DNA of 64,000 bases from an uncultured Marinomonas sp. (GCA_947493575.1 CANLRQ010000011.1:27630-91629); one strand, 5' to 3'; shown: positions 52,911-63,430, numbered from the stretch's first letter. Made by a program: numbers and translations. The notes: generated by a model from the letters alone, not told the origin.

Positions 52911-55787
52911 CTAATCTTCATAGCTCTCAATAGGAGGGCATGAACAGATTAGGTTTCGATCACCGTAAACATTGTCAACACGAGCAACAGGTGGCCAGTA
53001 TTTGCGATCTGTTATCCAGTTAAGAGGATAAGCCGCTTCTTTTCTCGTGTAGCTATGAGGCCATTCATCAGACAATAAACTGTCGGCAGTGTGAGGTGCA
53101 TGCACTATCGGATTGTCTTCTAAAGTCCATTCACCATTTTGAACCTTGTGAATCTCTTTACGAATTTGAATCATGGCATCACAAAAACGATCAATTTCTT
53201 CTTGGTTTTCGGATTCGGTTGGCTCAATCATCAATGTTCCTGCAACAGGGAAGGACATAGTGGGTGAGTGGAAGCCAAAATCGATTAAACGTTTTGCAAT
53301 GTCTTCTTCCGTAATACCAGACTCTGCTTTCAAAGGACGAATATCAACGATACATTCGTGTGCTACTGTATTATTGGTGCCAGTAAATAAAATTGGGTAA
53401 TGGCTTTCCAAGCGTTTAGCGATGTAGTTTGCATTTAGAATGGCGTGGAAAGTAGCAGATTTCAAACCTTCATCTCCCATCATTTTCATGTACATCCAAG
53501 TAATGACGAGAATGCTCGCACTGCCATAAGGTGCTGCAGAAACGGCACCATTTTGTATGTCGCTTACTAAATCTAGCGCAGCAACCGGTTTTACAGCGTG
53601 ACCCGGTAGGAATGGTGCTAAGTGGGATTTCACTCCGATTGGACCCATGCCTGGACCGCCACCGCCATGAGGAATGCAAAATGTTTTGTGTAAATTGAGG
53701 TGAGAAACGTCACCCCCAAATAATCCTGGAGGTGCAATGCCAACGATGGCGTTAAGGTTTGCTCCATCAATATAAACTTGTCCTCCAAATTTATGAACTA
53801 TGTCGCATACTTCGCGAATTTCTTCTTCAAACACACCGTGTGTTGATGGGTAGGTAGCCATGATGCAGCTAAGTTTGTCTGCATGCTTTTCTGCTTTTTC
53901 TGCAAGATCTGCAACATCAATGTTGCCATCCGCATCACATTTAACAATGACTACTTTCATGCCTGCAAGAGCAGCAGACGCTGGATTTGTACCATGAGCT
54001 GAGCTTGGAATTAAGCAAATATTGCGTTCATTGTCTCCACGGGATTTGTGGTAGCGATCAATGGCGATTAAACCAGCGTACTCACCTTGAGCGCCTGAAT
54101 TAGGTTGTAGGGACATGGTGTCATACCCTGTTGCTTTTGACAGCATCTCAACTAATTCGTTAAGTAATGTTTGATAGCCTGCTACTTGATTGTTAGGGGC
54201 GAATGGGTGAATTCCACCAAACTCAGGCCATGTTACAGGGAGCATTTCTGATGCGGCGTTAAGTTTCATTGTGCAAGAGCCAAGTGCAATCATGCTCTGA
54301 TTTAATGCGATATCTTTCACTTCTAGATGACGCATGTAACGCATTAGCTCTGTTTCACTGTGATGAGTGTTAAATACAGGATGAGAAAGGATGTCATCTT
54401 GTCTTAATAGTGTTTGATCAAAACCGACTCCGCCATCAAAGCTTTCTACTTCTTTTTGAGTTATTTGAAGTCCGAAACATTTAGCCAGATCGACTAGATC
54501 TTCTGTTTTAGTTGTTTCACTGAATGAAATAGATATTTCAGTATCTGACGCACGGTAGAAATTCATTAACTGATCTGCACCGGCTTGCATTATTTCATCG
54601 GTGCGTTCGCCAGTTTGAATAAGCAATGTGTCGAAATGGCTATCGTTCAATGTAAAGCCGCCACTTTTAAGTGATTCAGCAAAACAATGAGTAAGATGGG
54701 CAACACGATTGGCAATGCGTGTTAGGCCTTGAGGGCCGTGGTATATTGCGTAAAAGCCAGCCATCATTGCAAGTAGGGCTTGAGCTGTACAAATGTTGGA
54801 TGTGGCTTTTTCACGGCGAATGTGTTGCTCGCGAGTTTGCATGGCCATTCGTAGAGCTTTGTTGCCGTGACGGTCAATCGATACGCCTATAATTCGACCT
54901 GGCATTGAGCGCTTGTAAGCGTCTTTTGTTGCAAGGAATGCTGCGTGAGGGCCGCCAAACCCCATTGGTACGCCGAAGCGCTGGCTTGAACCAAACACAA
55001 TATCTGCACCCATCTCGCCAGGTGATTTTAATAGCACAAGTGATAATAGATCTACTGCAACACTAACAAGCGCTTTTTGTTCGTGGCACTTAGCAATAAT
55101 AGGTGTTAAATCTTTAACTGAACCATCTGTGCCGGGATATTGGATGATGGCTCCGAAAATGTCGTGAGTTGAGATATTTTCAACATCATCAATAACGACC
55201 TCAATCTCTAGCATTTCAGCGCGAGTTTTAACGACATCAATGGTTTGAGGAAGGCAGTTGCTAGCGACAAACAGAAGGTTGGATTTCTTTCTGTTTGAAC
55301 GCGCCATTAGAGTCATGGCTTCAGCTGCGGCAGTTGCTTCATCTAATAGTGAGGCATTTGAAATCTCCATTCCCGTTAAATCAATAACGACTTGTTGGAA
55401 ATTTAATAAGGCTTCTAAACGACCTTGAGATATTTCTGGTTGATATGGTGTGTAAGCGGTATACCAACCTGGATTTTCTAATAAGTTGCGTAAGATTGGT
55501 GAAGGTACGAGGGTATCGTGATAACCAAGACCAATGAAAGACTTCGCGATTTTATTTTTGGATGCGATAGCTTTTAAAAGAGAAAGAGCTTCATTTTCTG
55601 TAATAGGTTGTTGGCTCATGTCTAAATTGTGCTGACGGATAGATTGAGGAATGGTTTTCTCAATCAGTGCGTCTAAGCTGTTCATGCCAATTGTTTCTAG
55701 CATGGATTGTTTTTCAACAGCATCTGGCCCTATGTGACGGGCAATAAACTCATCGTTTCCAAGAAAATCACGAATGCACGAAGTCAT
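52911..55787 (-). CDS. gcvP: glycine dehydrogenase (decarboxylating), P protein
   Basis: This 958-residue PLP enzyme decarboxylates glycine and passes the aminomethyl group to lipoyl-GcvH. Recognisable parts are [48 protein letters not shown] in the N-terminal half and [14 protein letters not shown] with [27 protein letters not shown], where the PLP Lys lies, in the C-terminal half. It is the last gene of glyA-gcvH-gcvP, separated from gcvH by a 142-base gap with a 13-bp hairpin. Confidence 0.98.
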   Translation of the reverse strand: MTSCIRDFLGNDEFIARHIGPDAVEKQSMLETIGMNSLDALIEKTIPQSIRQHNLDMSQQPITENEALSLLKAIASKNKIAKSFIGLGYHDTLVPSPILRNLLENPGWYTAYTPYQPEISQGRLEALLNFQQVVIDLTGMEISNASLLDEATAAAEAMTLMARSNRKKSNLLFVASNCLPQTIDVVKTRAEMLEIEVVIDDVENISTHDIFGAIIQYPGTDGSVKDLTPIIAKCHEQKALVSVAVDLLSLVLLKSPGEMGADIVFGSSQRFGVPMGFGGPHAAFLATKDAYKRSMPGRIIGVSIDRHGNKALRMAMQTREQHIRREKATSNICTAQALLAMMAGFYAIYHGPQGLTRIANRVAHLTHCFAESLKSGGFTLNDSHFDTLLIQTGERTDEIMQAGADQLMNFYRASDTEISISFSETTKTEDLVDLAKCFGLQITQKEVESFDGGVGFDQTLLRQDDILSHPVFNTHHSETELMRYMRHLEVKDIALNQSMIALGSCTMKLNAASEMLPVTWPEFGGIHPFAPNNQVAGYQTLLNELVEMLSKATGYDTMSLQPNSGAQGEYAGLIAIDRYHKSRGDNERNICLIPSSAHGTNPASAALAGMKVVIVKCDADGNIDVADLAEKAEKHADKLSCIMATYPSTHGVFEEEIREVCDIVHKFGGQVYIDGANLNAIVGIAPPGLFGGDVSHLNLHKTFCIPHGGGGPGMGPIGVKSHLAPFLPGHAVKPVAALDLVSDIQNGAVSAAPYGSASILVITWMYMKMMGDEGLKSATFHAILNANYIAKRLESHYPILFTGTNNTVAHECIVDIRPLKAESGITEEDIAKRLIDFGFHSPTMSFPVAGTLMIEPTESENQEEIDRFCDAMIQIRKEIHKVQNGEWTLEDNPIVHAPHTADSLLSDEWPHSYTRKEAAYPLNWITDRKYWPPVARVDNVYGDRNLICSCPPIESYED

Positions 55788-55831
55788 GGTAACTTAACAC
55801 CTTTATTAGTAATGTGGGAGGAGAGTAAAGC

Positions 55832-55862
55832 ATCTTGCTTTTCAAAGGTTGAAAAGCAAGAT
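55832..55862. other. 13-bp perfect hairpin between gcvH and gcvP
   Basis: ATCTTGCTTTTCA and TGAAAAGCAAGAT form a perfect stem with a 5-base loop in the gcvH-gcvP gap. There is no long T tract on the minus strand, so it may tune gcvP expression or stabilise the gcvH message. Confidence 0.55.
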
Positions 55863-55929
55863 TTACGCACTATCGCTGAAAGGAGGCTAATTAACACGCT
55901 CGCTTTAGCTGTGAGTGTGTATTAATAAT

Positions 55930-56313
55930 TTACGCGATAGTAGTATTGTAGCCAGCAGAGTCTAGAAGATTGTCTAGATCAGCGGCATCACTAAATTTAA
56001 TTTTAGCAATCCATGCGCCTTCGAATGGTGCGTCGTTGATCATTTCTGGTTCATCAGAAAGCGCTTCGTTTACCTCGATGACTTCACCGGAAACGGGAGC
56101 ATAGATATCTGATGCTGCTTTTACCGATTCCACAAGGGAGAACTGCTCTGCAGCAACAACTTCAGCGCCCACTTCTGGGAGCTCGACATAAACAACATCA
56201 CCCAGTAGCTCCTGAGCGTGGTCGGTAATGCCTACGGTAACTGTTCCATCGCCATTATCTAGAACCCATTCATGTGATTCTGCGTATTTTAAATTTTCTG
56301 GGATATTGCTCAT
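55930..56313 (-). CDS. gcvH: glycine cleavage system H protein
   Basis: This 127-residue lipoyl carrier has [38 protein letters not shown] and the lipoylation site in [28 protein letters not shown] (Lys in ESVKAAS). It shuttles the aminomethyl group between GcvP, GcvT and Lpd. It lies 93 bases after glyA and upstream of gcvP. Confidence 0.98.
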   Translation of the reverse strand: MSNIPENLKYAESHEWVLDNGDGTVTVGITDHAQELLGDVVYVELPEVGAEVVAAEQFSLVESVKAASDIYAPVSGEVIEVNEALSDEPEMINDAPFEGAWIAKIKFSDAADLDNLLDSAGYNTTIA

Positions 56314-56406
56314 AATTTAGTCTCTATGATTTAGCCTGAAATCCTAATTATGTACTTCAGGTTGTTTATTGCTATACAGATACAGTAATTTATCGATTAC
56401 AGTAAC

Positions 56407-57684
56407 TTAACGATAAAGCGGGAAGCGTGCACAAAGTTCGAATACGTCTTTACGTACACGTGTTTCTACTTCTGGATTACCTTCTGGCATTGCAACCAAG
56501 CCATCCAACACGTCACTGATTAGATGACCAATTTGACGGAATTCTTCTTCACCAAAACCGCGGCTTGTTGCTGCCGGTGTACCTAAACGGATACCAGATG
56601 TAACCATTGGCTTTTCAGTGTCAAATGGAATGCCGTTTTTGTTACAAGTTATGCCAGCGCGCTCTAGTGCTTGATCGGCTACATTACCTTTTAATCCTTT
56701 TGGACGAAGGTCAACTAGCATTAAGTGAGTGTCAGTACCACCAGTTACAACATCACAACCGCGTTCGATCATAACAGCAGCAAGTGTTTGGGCGTTTTTC
56801 ACAACTTGTTTAATGTAGTCAGTGAACTCAGGGCGTAATGCTTCACCAAATGCAACTGCTTTACCAGCAATTACATGCATTAGAGGGCCACCTTGATAAC
56901 CTGGGAAAACAGCAGAATTGATTTTCTTACCAAGAGCTAAGTCGTTAGTAAGAATCATGCCGCCACGAGGGCCACGTAGTGTTTTGTGAGTTGTTGTTGT
57001 AACAACGTGAGCATGTTTAAGAGGAGAAGGGTGAACGCCAGTTGCAACTAAACCTGCAATGTGAGCCATATCAACCATTAGATAAGCGCCAACTTTGTCG
57101 GCAATTTCGCGGAAGCGTTTGAAATCAATTGTACGTGGAATCGCAGAACCACCAGCAATGATCAATTTCGGCTTGCATTCAAGAGCTTGCGCTTCAACTG
57201 CATCATAATCGATGTTTAAAGTTTCTTCGGATACACCGTATTGAACAGCGTTGAACCATTTGCCTGATTGCGCTGGTGGCGCACCGTGTGTTAAGTGTCC
57301 ACCGGCAGAAAGGGACATACCAAAAATGGTATCTCCAGGTTGTAATAGAGCTAAAAAAACTGCGCCATTTGCTTGTGCACCAGAGTGTGGTTGAACGTTA
57401 ACAAATTCACAGTTAAATAACGCTTTAGCGCGATCAATAGCAAGTTGTTCGGTAACGTCTACTTCTTCGCAACCGCCATAGTAGCGCTTTTCAGGGTAAC
57501 CTTCCGCATACTTGTTTGTTAGAACTGAGCCTTGAGCTTGAAGTACAGCTTTAGAAACGATGTTTTCTGAAGCGATTAACTCGATGCCGGTTTCTTGGCG
57601 CTCGCCTTCTTTGACAAGAGTCGAAAAAAGCTCTGCATCGCTTTGAGCCAAGTCTTGGCTGAAAAATGTGTCAGTATTAGCCAT
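56407..57684 (-). CDS. glyA: serine hydroxymethyltransferase
   Basis: This is a 425-residue PLP enzyme, start at ATG 57684 ([20 protein letters not shown]), preceded by AGAGGA. It interconverts serine and glycine with methylene-THF. Motifs: [75 protein letters not shown] with the PLP Lys. Grouping with the glycine cleavage genes couples the two one-carbon routes. Confidence 0.98.
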   Translation of the reverse strand: MANTDTFFSQDLAQSDAELFSTLVKEGERQETGIELIASENIVSKAVLQAQGSVLTNKYAEGYPEKRYYGGCEEVDVTEQLAIDRAKALFNCEFVNVQPHSGAQANGAVFLALLQPGDTIFGMSLSAGGHLTHGAPPAQSGKWFNAVQYGVSEETLNIDYDAVEAQALECKPKLIIAGGSAIPRTIDFKRFREIADKVGAYLMVDMAHIAGLVATGVHPSPLKHAHVVTTTTHKTLRGPRGGMILTNDLALGKKINSAVFPGYQGGPLMHVIAGKAVAFGEALRPEFTDYIKQVVKNAQTLAAVMIERGCDVVTGGTDTHLMLVDLRPKGLKGNVADQALERAGITCNKNGIPFDTEKPMVTSGIRLGTPAATSRGFGEEEFRQIGHLISDVLDGLVAMPEGNPEVETRVRKDVFELCARFPLYR

Positions 57685-57844
57685 TCGTAAAATTCCTCTA
57701 TATGTAATACAAGTGCGCACAGGTGTGCAAAATTGTGGTCTATATAATATCACTAGCTTTACTATTTAGAATGAAAAAATATCAATTATTAAGTACTTCT
57801 AGTCATTATTTTCATTGTTTAATTTCTAGATAATAGAGTAAAAG

Positions 57845-57860
57845 TTTCCTATTGGAAACA
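57845..57860. promoter_or_regulatory. palindromic operator 1, glyA side
   Basis: GTTTCCTATTGGAAAC is a perfect 6-bp inverted repeat with a 4-base spacer, in the shared control region between glyA and gcvT. A nearly identical copy is at 58040-58055. Confidence 0.6.
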
Positions 57861-58039
57861 GGATTTTTTTGAAATCTTTTTCTCAAAAAGAAAAAAATGT
57901 TTTTGCACTAAGGTGATTTACTCTATTTGTGCCGAGTTTACTGGGTTGTTAAGAGGCAGTACTTATCTGGGGTTGAGATCATTATGGACTCAAAAGAAAG
58001 ATTTTTTGCTTGTCATTCGGTATTAAAAATAGTTACTCT

Positions 58040-58055
58040 GTTTCTTATTGGAAAC
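58040..58055. promoter_or_regulatory. palindromic operator 2, gcvT side
   Basis: GTTTCTTATTGGAAAC differs from operator 1 at one base and lies 25 bases before the gcvT ATG. A common regulator of the divergent glycine genes is inferred. No glycine-riboswitch core was recognised in the 400-base region. Confidence 0.6.
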
Positions 58056-58080
58056 TAAGAAATATTTATGGGGCAAGGTT

Positions 58081-59175
58081 ATGAAAAAAACACCGTTATT
58101 TGATTTGCATCTAGAGGCTGGCGCTAAAATGGTTGAATTTGCGGGATATGAAATGCCCGTACAATACACTTTAGGCGTGAAAAAAGAGCACCTGTGGGTA
58201 CGCGAGCATGCGGGATTGTTTGATGTGTCTCATATGGGGCAAGTGATGTTATCGGGTGTTAATATTAAAGAAAAACTTGAAAGCATTTTACCTGTAGACG
58301 TGCTTGGCTTAGCGCAAGATACACAAAGATATGGCTTTTTCACAACAGAAGGCGGCGGTATCTCGGACGATTTGATGTTTGCAAATTGGGGAGAGGATAT
58401 CTTTGTTGTTGTTAATGCTTCTTGTAAAGAGCAAGATATCGCTTACATGAAATCCTCTTTGGATGGCTGTGATGTTGTACCTATTGAAAATAGAGCTTTA
58501 TTGGCTTTGCAAGGCCCATCGGCACGGACTGTGATGTCTGAGCTTGTTCCTGAGGTTGCCAGCATGGTGTTCATGGAAAGTAAAAAGCTTTTATGGAATG
58601 GTGTTGAGTTGTGGGTGAGTTGCTCTGGTTACACAGGAGAAGACGGCTATGAAATTTCTGTGCCTGCCGATGAAGCGAAAAACTTATCGGAAGCATTACT
58701 CGCGTCGGGTGAAGTTGAATGGATTGGTTTGGGTGCGCGGGACTCGTTGCGTTTAGAGGCCGGACTGTGTTTATACGGGCATGATATCAATACCACGACA
58801 ACGCCTGTAAGTGCATCACTGAATTGGGCGATTCAAAAGGTTCGTCGTTTGGGTGGAGAGCGAGAGGGGGGCTTTGTTGGAGCAAATAAAATTTTACCTG
58901 AGTTTACGAATAAGCCATTGCAAAAGCGTGTAGGTTTTATTGTAGATGGTAAAGCTCCTGTACGAGAAGGCGTTGATATTGTTAACTCTGAAGGTCAAGT
59001 TGTTGGCTCAGTAACCAGTGGTGGCTTTTCTCCATCTTTATCTGTGCCTATTGTTATGGCGTATGTTCAAGTAGCGGCGATAGATGCAGAGTTGTTTGCT
59101 GTTGTTCGCGGTAAAAACATTCCTTTGATTAAAACTGCCATGCCATTTGTGCCAAGTAAGTATTACAGAGGGTAG
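58081..59175 (+). CDS. gcvT: aminomethyltransferase, glycine cleavage T protein
   Basis: This is a 364-residue THF-dependent enzyme, start at ATG 58081 ([33 protein letters not shown]) after GGGGCAAGG. Family landmarks: [92 protein letters not shown]. It takes the aminomethyl group from GcvH to make methylene-THF and ammonia. It is transcribed away from glyA-gcvH-gcvP. Confidence 0.97.
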   Translation: MKKTPLFDLHLEAGAKMVEFAGYEMPVQYTLGVKKEHLWVREHAGLFDVSHMGQVMLSGVNIKEKLESILPVDVLGLAQDTQRYGFFTTEGGGISDDLMFANWGEDIFVVVNASCKEQDIAYMKSSLDGCDVVPIENRALLALQGPSARTVMSELVPEVASMVFMESKKLLWNGVELWVSCSGYTGEDGYEISVPADEAKNLSEALLASGEVEWIGLGARDSLRLEAGLCLYGHDINTTTTPVSASLNWAIQKVRRLGGEREGGFVGANKILPEFTNKPLQKRVGFIVDGKAPVREGVDIVNSEGQVVGSVTSGGFSPSLSVPIVMAYVQVAAIDAELFAVVRGKNIPLIKTAMPFVPSKYYRG

Positions 59176-59253
59176 AACAATATAAAGAGCACATCTGAGG
59201 GATGAGGTGTTATCCTGTCAGTCAGAACAGAAGTTCTGATTTGTGTATATTGT

Positions 59254-59284
59254 AATCCCTAGGTTTTTAACTTAGGGATTTTTT
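59254..59284 (+). terminator. rho-independent terminator after gcvT
   Basis: AATCCCTAGGTT pairs with AACTTAGGGATT (one G-T pair), followed by TTTTCT. A smaller palindrome TCAGAAC/GTTCTGA lies just before it. Confidence 0.85.
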
Positions 59285-59301
59285 CTGTGTAATTAGTTCA
59301 T

Positions 59302-59433
59302 GAGACCTTTGTACGAAGTCATGAGCGACGATAGTCTGAAGCAAAAAAAACAGACAAAAAGTGAGATTTATGAATTATAAATGAACGTTTTGAGTCTTTT
59401 TTTTTAAAGTATTGGTAGTCGTACAAAGGTCTC
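59302..59433. mobile_element. MITE copy D with 5-bp target duplication TTCAT
   Basis: This 132-base element has ends GAGACCTTTGTACGAAGTC and AGTCGTACAAAGGTCTC, and perfect TTCAT duplications on both sides (59297-59301 and 59434-59438). It has no coding capacity. Inserted 34 bases upstream of epmC, between it and the gcvT terminator. Confidence 0.9.
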
Positions 59434-59467
59434 TTCATGTTTTTATATAAAGGTATCAAGAAAGTCT

Positions 59468-60007
59468 GTGTTTACTGCTGATGAGTTGGTGTCATGCTTT
59501 AATGGCTGTTTTGAGCAGAGTCACCATGTGAAATTAATAGGGGGCGCGAGCGAGCCATTATATATTCCAAGTAAAGAAGCGGGGAGGCCAGCAGAAATTC
59601 ACTTTCGTTTGGATTATGTTTCTAGTGCATTGCATGAAATAAGTCACTGGTGCATTGCGGGCGAATCACGTTTGAAATTGGAGGATTATGGTTATTGGTA
59701 TGAGCCAGATCATCGAACGTTTGAGTTACAAAAAAAATTTGAATCTGTAGAGATTAAGCCTCAGGCAATAGAAAGGGTATTTCATTTGCTGTTGGATCTT
59801 CCCTTTAGAGTAAGTGCTGATAACTTAAGTCTTCTGGATTACAGTACAGTTGAGTTTGAGTGTCAGGTTGAGGATCAGTTTGAACGCTATGTGAATAAAG
59901 GTTTTCCACTTAAAGCGGAAGTTTTTTGTGTGTATTTGTTGAGATTTCAGGGTATTCATAAGGCGTTATATGACCATCTTAAAGAAGAAGTTACGAATTG
60001 TTGCTGA
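59468..60007 (+). CDS. epmC: elongation factor P hydroxylase EpmC
   Basis: This 179-residue protein of the EpmC/YfcM family hydroxylates the modified lysine of EF-P. It has LYIPSKEAGRPAEIHFRLDYVSSALHEISHWCIAGESRLKLEDYGYWYEPDHRT, with the metal-binding HEISH and H/E residues, and FEVQVEDQFERYV-like EFECQVEDQFERYV near the end. The start is a GTG at 59468. Its end overlaps the pdxB start by 38 bases. Confidence 0.93.
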   Translation: MFTADELVSCFNGCFEQSHHVKLIGGASEPLYIPSKEAGRPAEIHFRLDYVSSALHEISHWCIAGESRLKLEDYGYWYEPDHRTFELQKKFESVEIKPQAIERVFHLLLDLPFRVSADNLSLLDYSTVEFECQVEDQFERYVNKGFPLKAEVFCVYLLRFQGIHKALYDHLKEEVTNCC

Positions 60008-61115
60008 TGAAAATATGCCAAAGGTAAATGAGTTGTTTTCAGCTTTTGGCGATGTCGCTTTAGTTGATGGCCGCAGTTTAACAAATGAGCAAATTAAGGA
60101 TGCTGATGTTTTATTGGTTCGTTCTGTAACTAAAGTAAATCGTGAATTATTGGCAGCTTCATCAGTAAAGTTTGTAGGTACAGCAACTATTGGTGTAGAT
60201 CATATAGATACCGCGTACTTAAAAGAAAATAATATTGGTTTTGCTAGTTCGCCTGGTTGCAATGCAAATGCGGTGGCTGATTATGTTGTTAGTTCGATGT
60301 GTTACCTACACTCTAATAAAAAGGTGGACTTTTTTACAAAAAAGATCGGAGTGATTGGCTTTGGTAATGTGGGTAGAAGAGTCTTTGAAAGATTAACAAA
60401 TGCTGGGTGTAGTGTCGCGGTTTATGATCCATACAAAGGCAATGAAGAGGGAGTTAATTTTGTTTCTTTAGGTGCCGTGATGCAAAGCGATATTATTTGT
60501 TTGCATGCTCCACTTACCACATCTGGAAAATATCCTACTTATCATATGTTGAATGATAAAATGTTGTCCCATTTGTCTGAGGGGTCAAGCATTATTTCAG
60601 CTGGTAGAGGAGGGGTGATAGATGAAAAAGCACTGCTCAATCGGTATGAAAAGTTAGATTCAAAATTGAACTTGATTTTTGATGTTTGGGAAAATGAACC
60701 GGATATTTCCCTTGCAACTTTATCTGTGGTGGATATTGCGACACCTCATATAGCTGGCTACAGTAAGCAAGGAAGAGAGGTGGGAACATTGATGGTCTTT
60801 GAGGCTTTTTTAAGGTACTTTAAGCTTTCGGTAGCGAATCATTACAAAGATTGTATTTCAAAAGGCTCTATTTCATCTATAGTATGTCCGCAAGAAAATC
60901 AGAATCTTGATGTGATTTCTAAAGTAGTCAATTCAATTTATGACGTTATGCATGATGATAGTTATATGCGATCTGCATATAGAAAAAATCCTCGGGATCT
61001 AAAGCAGTTTGATGCATTGAGAAAAAACTATGTTGAACGTGACGAGTTAAATACCTGTTACGTGAGTGATAAAAGAGTGTTTACAGCATTGGGCTTTTCT
61101 AGCTGTAATATTTGA
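59970..61115 (+). CDS. pdxB: erythronate-4-phosphate dehydrogenase PdxB
   Basis: This is a 381-residue NAD-dependent 2-hydroxyacid dehydrogenase for pyridoxal phosphate synthesis. It has LRIVADENMPKVNELFSAFGDVALVDGRSL, VRSVTKVNRELLAASSVKFVGTATIGVDHID, the Rossmann motif IGVIGFGNVGRRVFERL, and the catalytic Arg/Glu/His in ISAGRGGVIDE, FDVWENEPDI and ATPHIAGYS. The ATG at 59970 lies inside epmC with AAGGCG before it; no later start suits the conserved N terminus. Confidence 0.95.
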   Translation: MTILKKKLRIVADENMPKVNELFSAFGDVALVDGRSLTNEQIKDADVLLVRSVTKVNRELLAASSVKFVGTATIGVDHIDTAYLKENNIGFASSPGCNANAVADYVVSSMCYLHSNKKVDFFTKKIGVIGFGNVGRRVFERLTNAGCSVAVYDPYKGNEEGVNFVSLGAVMQSDIICLHAPLTTSGKYPTYHMLNDKMLSHLSEGSSIISAGRGGVIDEKALLNRYEKLDSKLNLIFDVWENEPDISLATLSVVDIATPHIAGYSKQGREVGTLMVFEAFLRYFKLSVANHYKDCISKGSISSIVCPQENQNLDVISKVVNSIYDVMHDDSYMRSAYRKNPRDLKQFDALRKNYVERDELNTCYVSDKRVFTALGFSSCNI

Positions 61116-61125
61116 AGAAGGTTTC

Positions 61126-61845
61126 ATGGCAGAATTAATTGAATCTCAGTTAAATGATCTAGACATCTCTTTGGGGGAAAGTGCCCAAATAGAATTTGTT
61201 TCTCCATCCTCTCGGCATATGGTCAAAATTCTTGGTTATATTCCGAGCCGTTCATTAATTTTGTCTTGTCCAAAAGTAAATGGAAAAAATATTATTGTTC
61301 GCGATAGTCAGGTAGTTAATGTTCGATTGATGTTGAATACCTCCGTATCTGCATTTTCCAGTCAAATTGCAAAAAGTTATTTGGACCCTACGCCACATTT
61401 ACATATTGCTTATCCTAAATTTGTTGAAACATCGGTTGTTCGTCAAGCAATGCGTATTGAAACAAAGCTTATTTGTGCATTGGATAAAGTGAAAAACGAC
61501 CACAGTATTTTAGATTCTGCAAATGGCGTTGTAATTGATTTGAGTGCTGGTGGAATGAAGCTAATTTCCAAAGAGGATATAGGTTCGGTCAATGCGCAGA
61601 TGAAAATGGCGGTTAATATTAAAGTAGCGGGCTACCCACACCTTCTTAAATTGGAGTGTGAAATTCGTTCTCAAGAAATTCAAATGCTTGAGCAGGTTCA
61701 GGCGAGTATAGTGGATAATGACTTTTTGACAAAAATGGGTGCGGAGTATTTTTTTGTATATGGCGTTAGATTTATTAATATGACAAAAGAGGTAGCCATA
61801 ATTTTAACTGCTTATATTCTTGAGAAACAAAAATACAGCTTATAA
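61126..61845 (+). CDS. PilZ-domain protein (YcgR-like flagellar brake type)
   Basis: This is a 239-residue protein starting at ATG 61126 (MAELIESQLNDLDISLGESAQIEF) with GAAGAAGG upstream. An N-terminal YcgR-N-like domain (to about residue 100) precedes a PilZ domain with VVRQAMRIETKLICAL (RxxxR) and VVIDLSAGGMKLIS (DxSxGG), the cyclic-di-GMP ligands. It probably reads out c-di-GMP to slow motility. It lies 10 bases after pdxB and ends at a strong terminator. Confidence 0.88.
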   Translation: MAELIESQLNDLDISLGESAQIEFVSPSSRHMVKILGYIPSRSLILSCPKVNGKNIIVRDSQVVNVRLMLNTSVSAFSSQIAKSYLDPTPHLHIAYPKFVETSVVRQAMRIETKLICALDKVKNDHSILDSANGVVIDLSAGGMKLISKEDIGSVNAQMKMAVNIKVAGYPHLLKLECEIRSQEIQMLEQVQASIVDNDFLTKMGAEYFFVYGVRFINMTKEVAIILTAYILEKQKYSL

Positions 61846-61872
61846 ATGTATGTATTAATTTTTTCCTAGGGA

Positions 61873-61905
61873 AGGCGACATTATTCACTTAATGTCGCCT
61901 TTTTC
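61873..61905 (+). terminator. rho-independent terminator after the PilZ gene
   Basis: AGGCGACATTA / TAATGTCGCCT is a perfect 11-bp stem with a 6-base loop, followed by TTTTTC. Confidence 0.9.
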
Positions 61906-62163
61906 TTTAATAGTGCTTTATAGCTAGAAGAATGGTTGATCGTATTTTGAACAGGTGTTGGTTTTAGAAAGGAAATCGCGTATGTTGTACAGATGGAATG
62001 CTTAAAAAGATATTGATTTTTTAGAACGGCCAGCAGTTAGATGTGTTTCAGTATAAACTAAAAATAGAATGCAAACGCACTAGGCCATAGGTTAGATATT
62101 AGGAGGGGGTAGCTGCTAAGTAAGGAACGTGAATGGGTATGATACAAAATAAGGAAGAATATT

Positions 62164-62514
62164 ATGGGATTAGTAAAGTGTTTTATGCTTGTAGGGATTG
62201 TCGGATTTTTAAGTGCCTGTGATGAGTCGTATTCAATAGGTAACGGGTTCTGTGGTTTTCCTATTGAGTTGAGTGGGGATGTTAACAGTCGTTCTACAGG
62301 TTATGTCGTTAGTTTTCATTCAAGTGCTAATGTTGTTGAAGAAGTCCGTCGTCTGGATCAGAAATACAATGATATTGAAGTTGGGTCTGTTTATGGCGCC
62401 ATTAATGAGGTCTATGTCAATATGGGAGATCGCAGTCTGGAAGAAATTCGGTGTGAAAAACAAGTTCGTCACATAGCCTATAACACACGTGTATCCTTGG
62501 CAGAAAATGATTAA
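62164..62514 (+). CDS. small lipoprotein of unknown function
   Basis: This 116-residue protein begins MGLVKCFMLVGIVGFLSACDESYS, a clear lipoprotein signal with the lipobox LSAC (Cys19) and Asp at +2, which in enterics favours inner-membrane retention. The rest (YSIGNGFCGFPIELSGDVNSRSTGYVVSFHSSANVVEEVRRLDQKYNDIEVGSVY) is not recognised. The 260 bases upstream hold no gene. Confidence 0.65.
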   Translation: MGLVKCFMLVGIVGFLSACDESYSIGNGFCGFPIELSGDVNSRSTGYVVSFHSSANVVEEVRRLDQKYNDIEVGSVYGAINEVYVNMGDRSLEEIRCEKQVRHIAYNTRVSLAEND

Positions 62515-62525
62515 TCATTGATTTA

Positions 62526-62572
62526 GGGGAGAATGAGTAGGGTGTATATATGTATCCTGCTCATTCTCCTCT
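62526..62572. terminator. convergent terminator hairpin between the two lipoprotein genes
   Basis: GGGGAGAATGAG pairs with CTCATTCTCCTC (one mismatch), extended by AGG...CCT and TATATA-type pairs, spanning the gap of two convergent genes. Confidence 0.65.
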
Positions 62573-62585
62573 AAGGTAATGCTGT

Positions 62586-63161
62586 TTATTTTAGAAGAAC
62601 ACGGATATTTGAGTCATTAAGCAGTCGATTGACTGTTTGGCCTGCCAGTTTGTTGAGTGCCATTTCTACGTCTTTTTGATCTGGTAAAGAGCCATACTCA
62701 TCGATAACCTCGGAACCGTAGTTTGCCGAATAGGTTTGATTGTCGCTTTTAAGTGTTGCCTTTAAGTTGAACTGCAGTTTTGCTATGGTTTTTAATACTT
62801 CCGTAGATGTCGTGTAGCTCAATTTAGTGACATCTATTGATAATAGGTTTGCTGGTAACTCTCCACTTTCTAGCTGATAACCTAGTTCAGTAAGTCCTTC
62901 GGTGACTTTTGACTTAATGCTTTCAGCCACTTCATTACTAATTAAAATGTCTGCATGTTCATGCATCGCCGTATCAATCGAACCAATATTGTTGTCTAAA
63001 TAATTGGTAACTTTCACTCTTATTTGGTGGCTATTGGTTAGTTGCGCCGATTTTAATTCCACTGATGGATCTAAATGTATGTGATGTGTTGTGTTCGCAC
63101 AACCAATAGAAGATAGGATGGCAATTGAAATGGTTGTGCCGAGAAGGAATTTTTTAAGCAT
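62586..63161 (-). CDS. YajG-family lipoprotein
   Basis: This 191-residue protein begins MLKKFLLGTTISIAILSSIGCANTTHHIHLDPSVEL with a lipobox (SIGC, Cys21). The continuing pattern (short beta strands, VTEGLTELGYQLESGELPANLLSIDVTKLSYTTSTEVLKTIAKLQFNLKATLKSDNQTYSANYGSE and NKLAGQTVNRLLND) resembles the YajG lipoprotein family of unknown function. It stands alone between the tRNA array and the convergent lipoprotein. Confidence 0.75.
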   Translation of the reverse strand: MLKKFLLGTTISIAILSSIGCANTTHHIHLDPSVELKSAQLTNSHQIRVKVTNYLDNNIGSIDTAMHEHADILISNEVAESIKSKVTEGLTELGYQLESGELPANLLSIDVTKLSYTTSTEVLKTIAKLQFNLKATLKSDNQTYSANYGSEVIDEYGSLPDQKDVEMALNKLAGQTVNRLLNDSNIRVLLK

Positions 63162-63299
63162 GTTTTGGCTCCATAAAGCTAATTCATTGGGTTAAATGAC
63201 AAAAACTTAATTACTTTAACAGAAAAATGAAAAAAACTGTTGATTTTCAGGCTAGTAACAGTAATATACGCACCCGCTCACACAGCATTATTTGTTTAT

Positions 63300-63375
63300 G
63301 TCCCATTCGTCTAGAGGTCTAGGACACCGCCCTTTCACGGCGGTAACAGGGGTTCGAACCCCCTATGGGACGCCA
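63300..63375 (+). tRNA. tRNA-Glu (TTC), copy 1
   Basis: This 76-base cloverleaf has acceptor GTCCCAT/ATGGGAC, encoded CCA, T-loop GGTTCGAACC, and anticodon loop CTTTCAC between CCGCC and GGCGG, giving TTC. Confidence 0.97.
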
Positions 63376-63430
63376 TTCATTAAACTATTATTGTTTGATG
63401 TCAAATGTCAAAGAAAATGTGAGTCGATAT

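Noticed and set aside
57690..58075. Glycine riboswitch before gcvT
   Set aside because: The conserved tandem aptamer core was not recognised; the clear signal here is a pair of palindromes.
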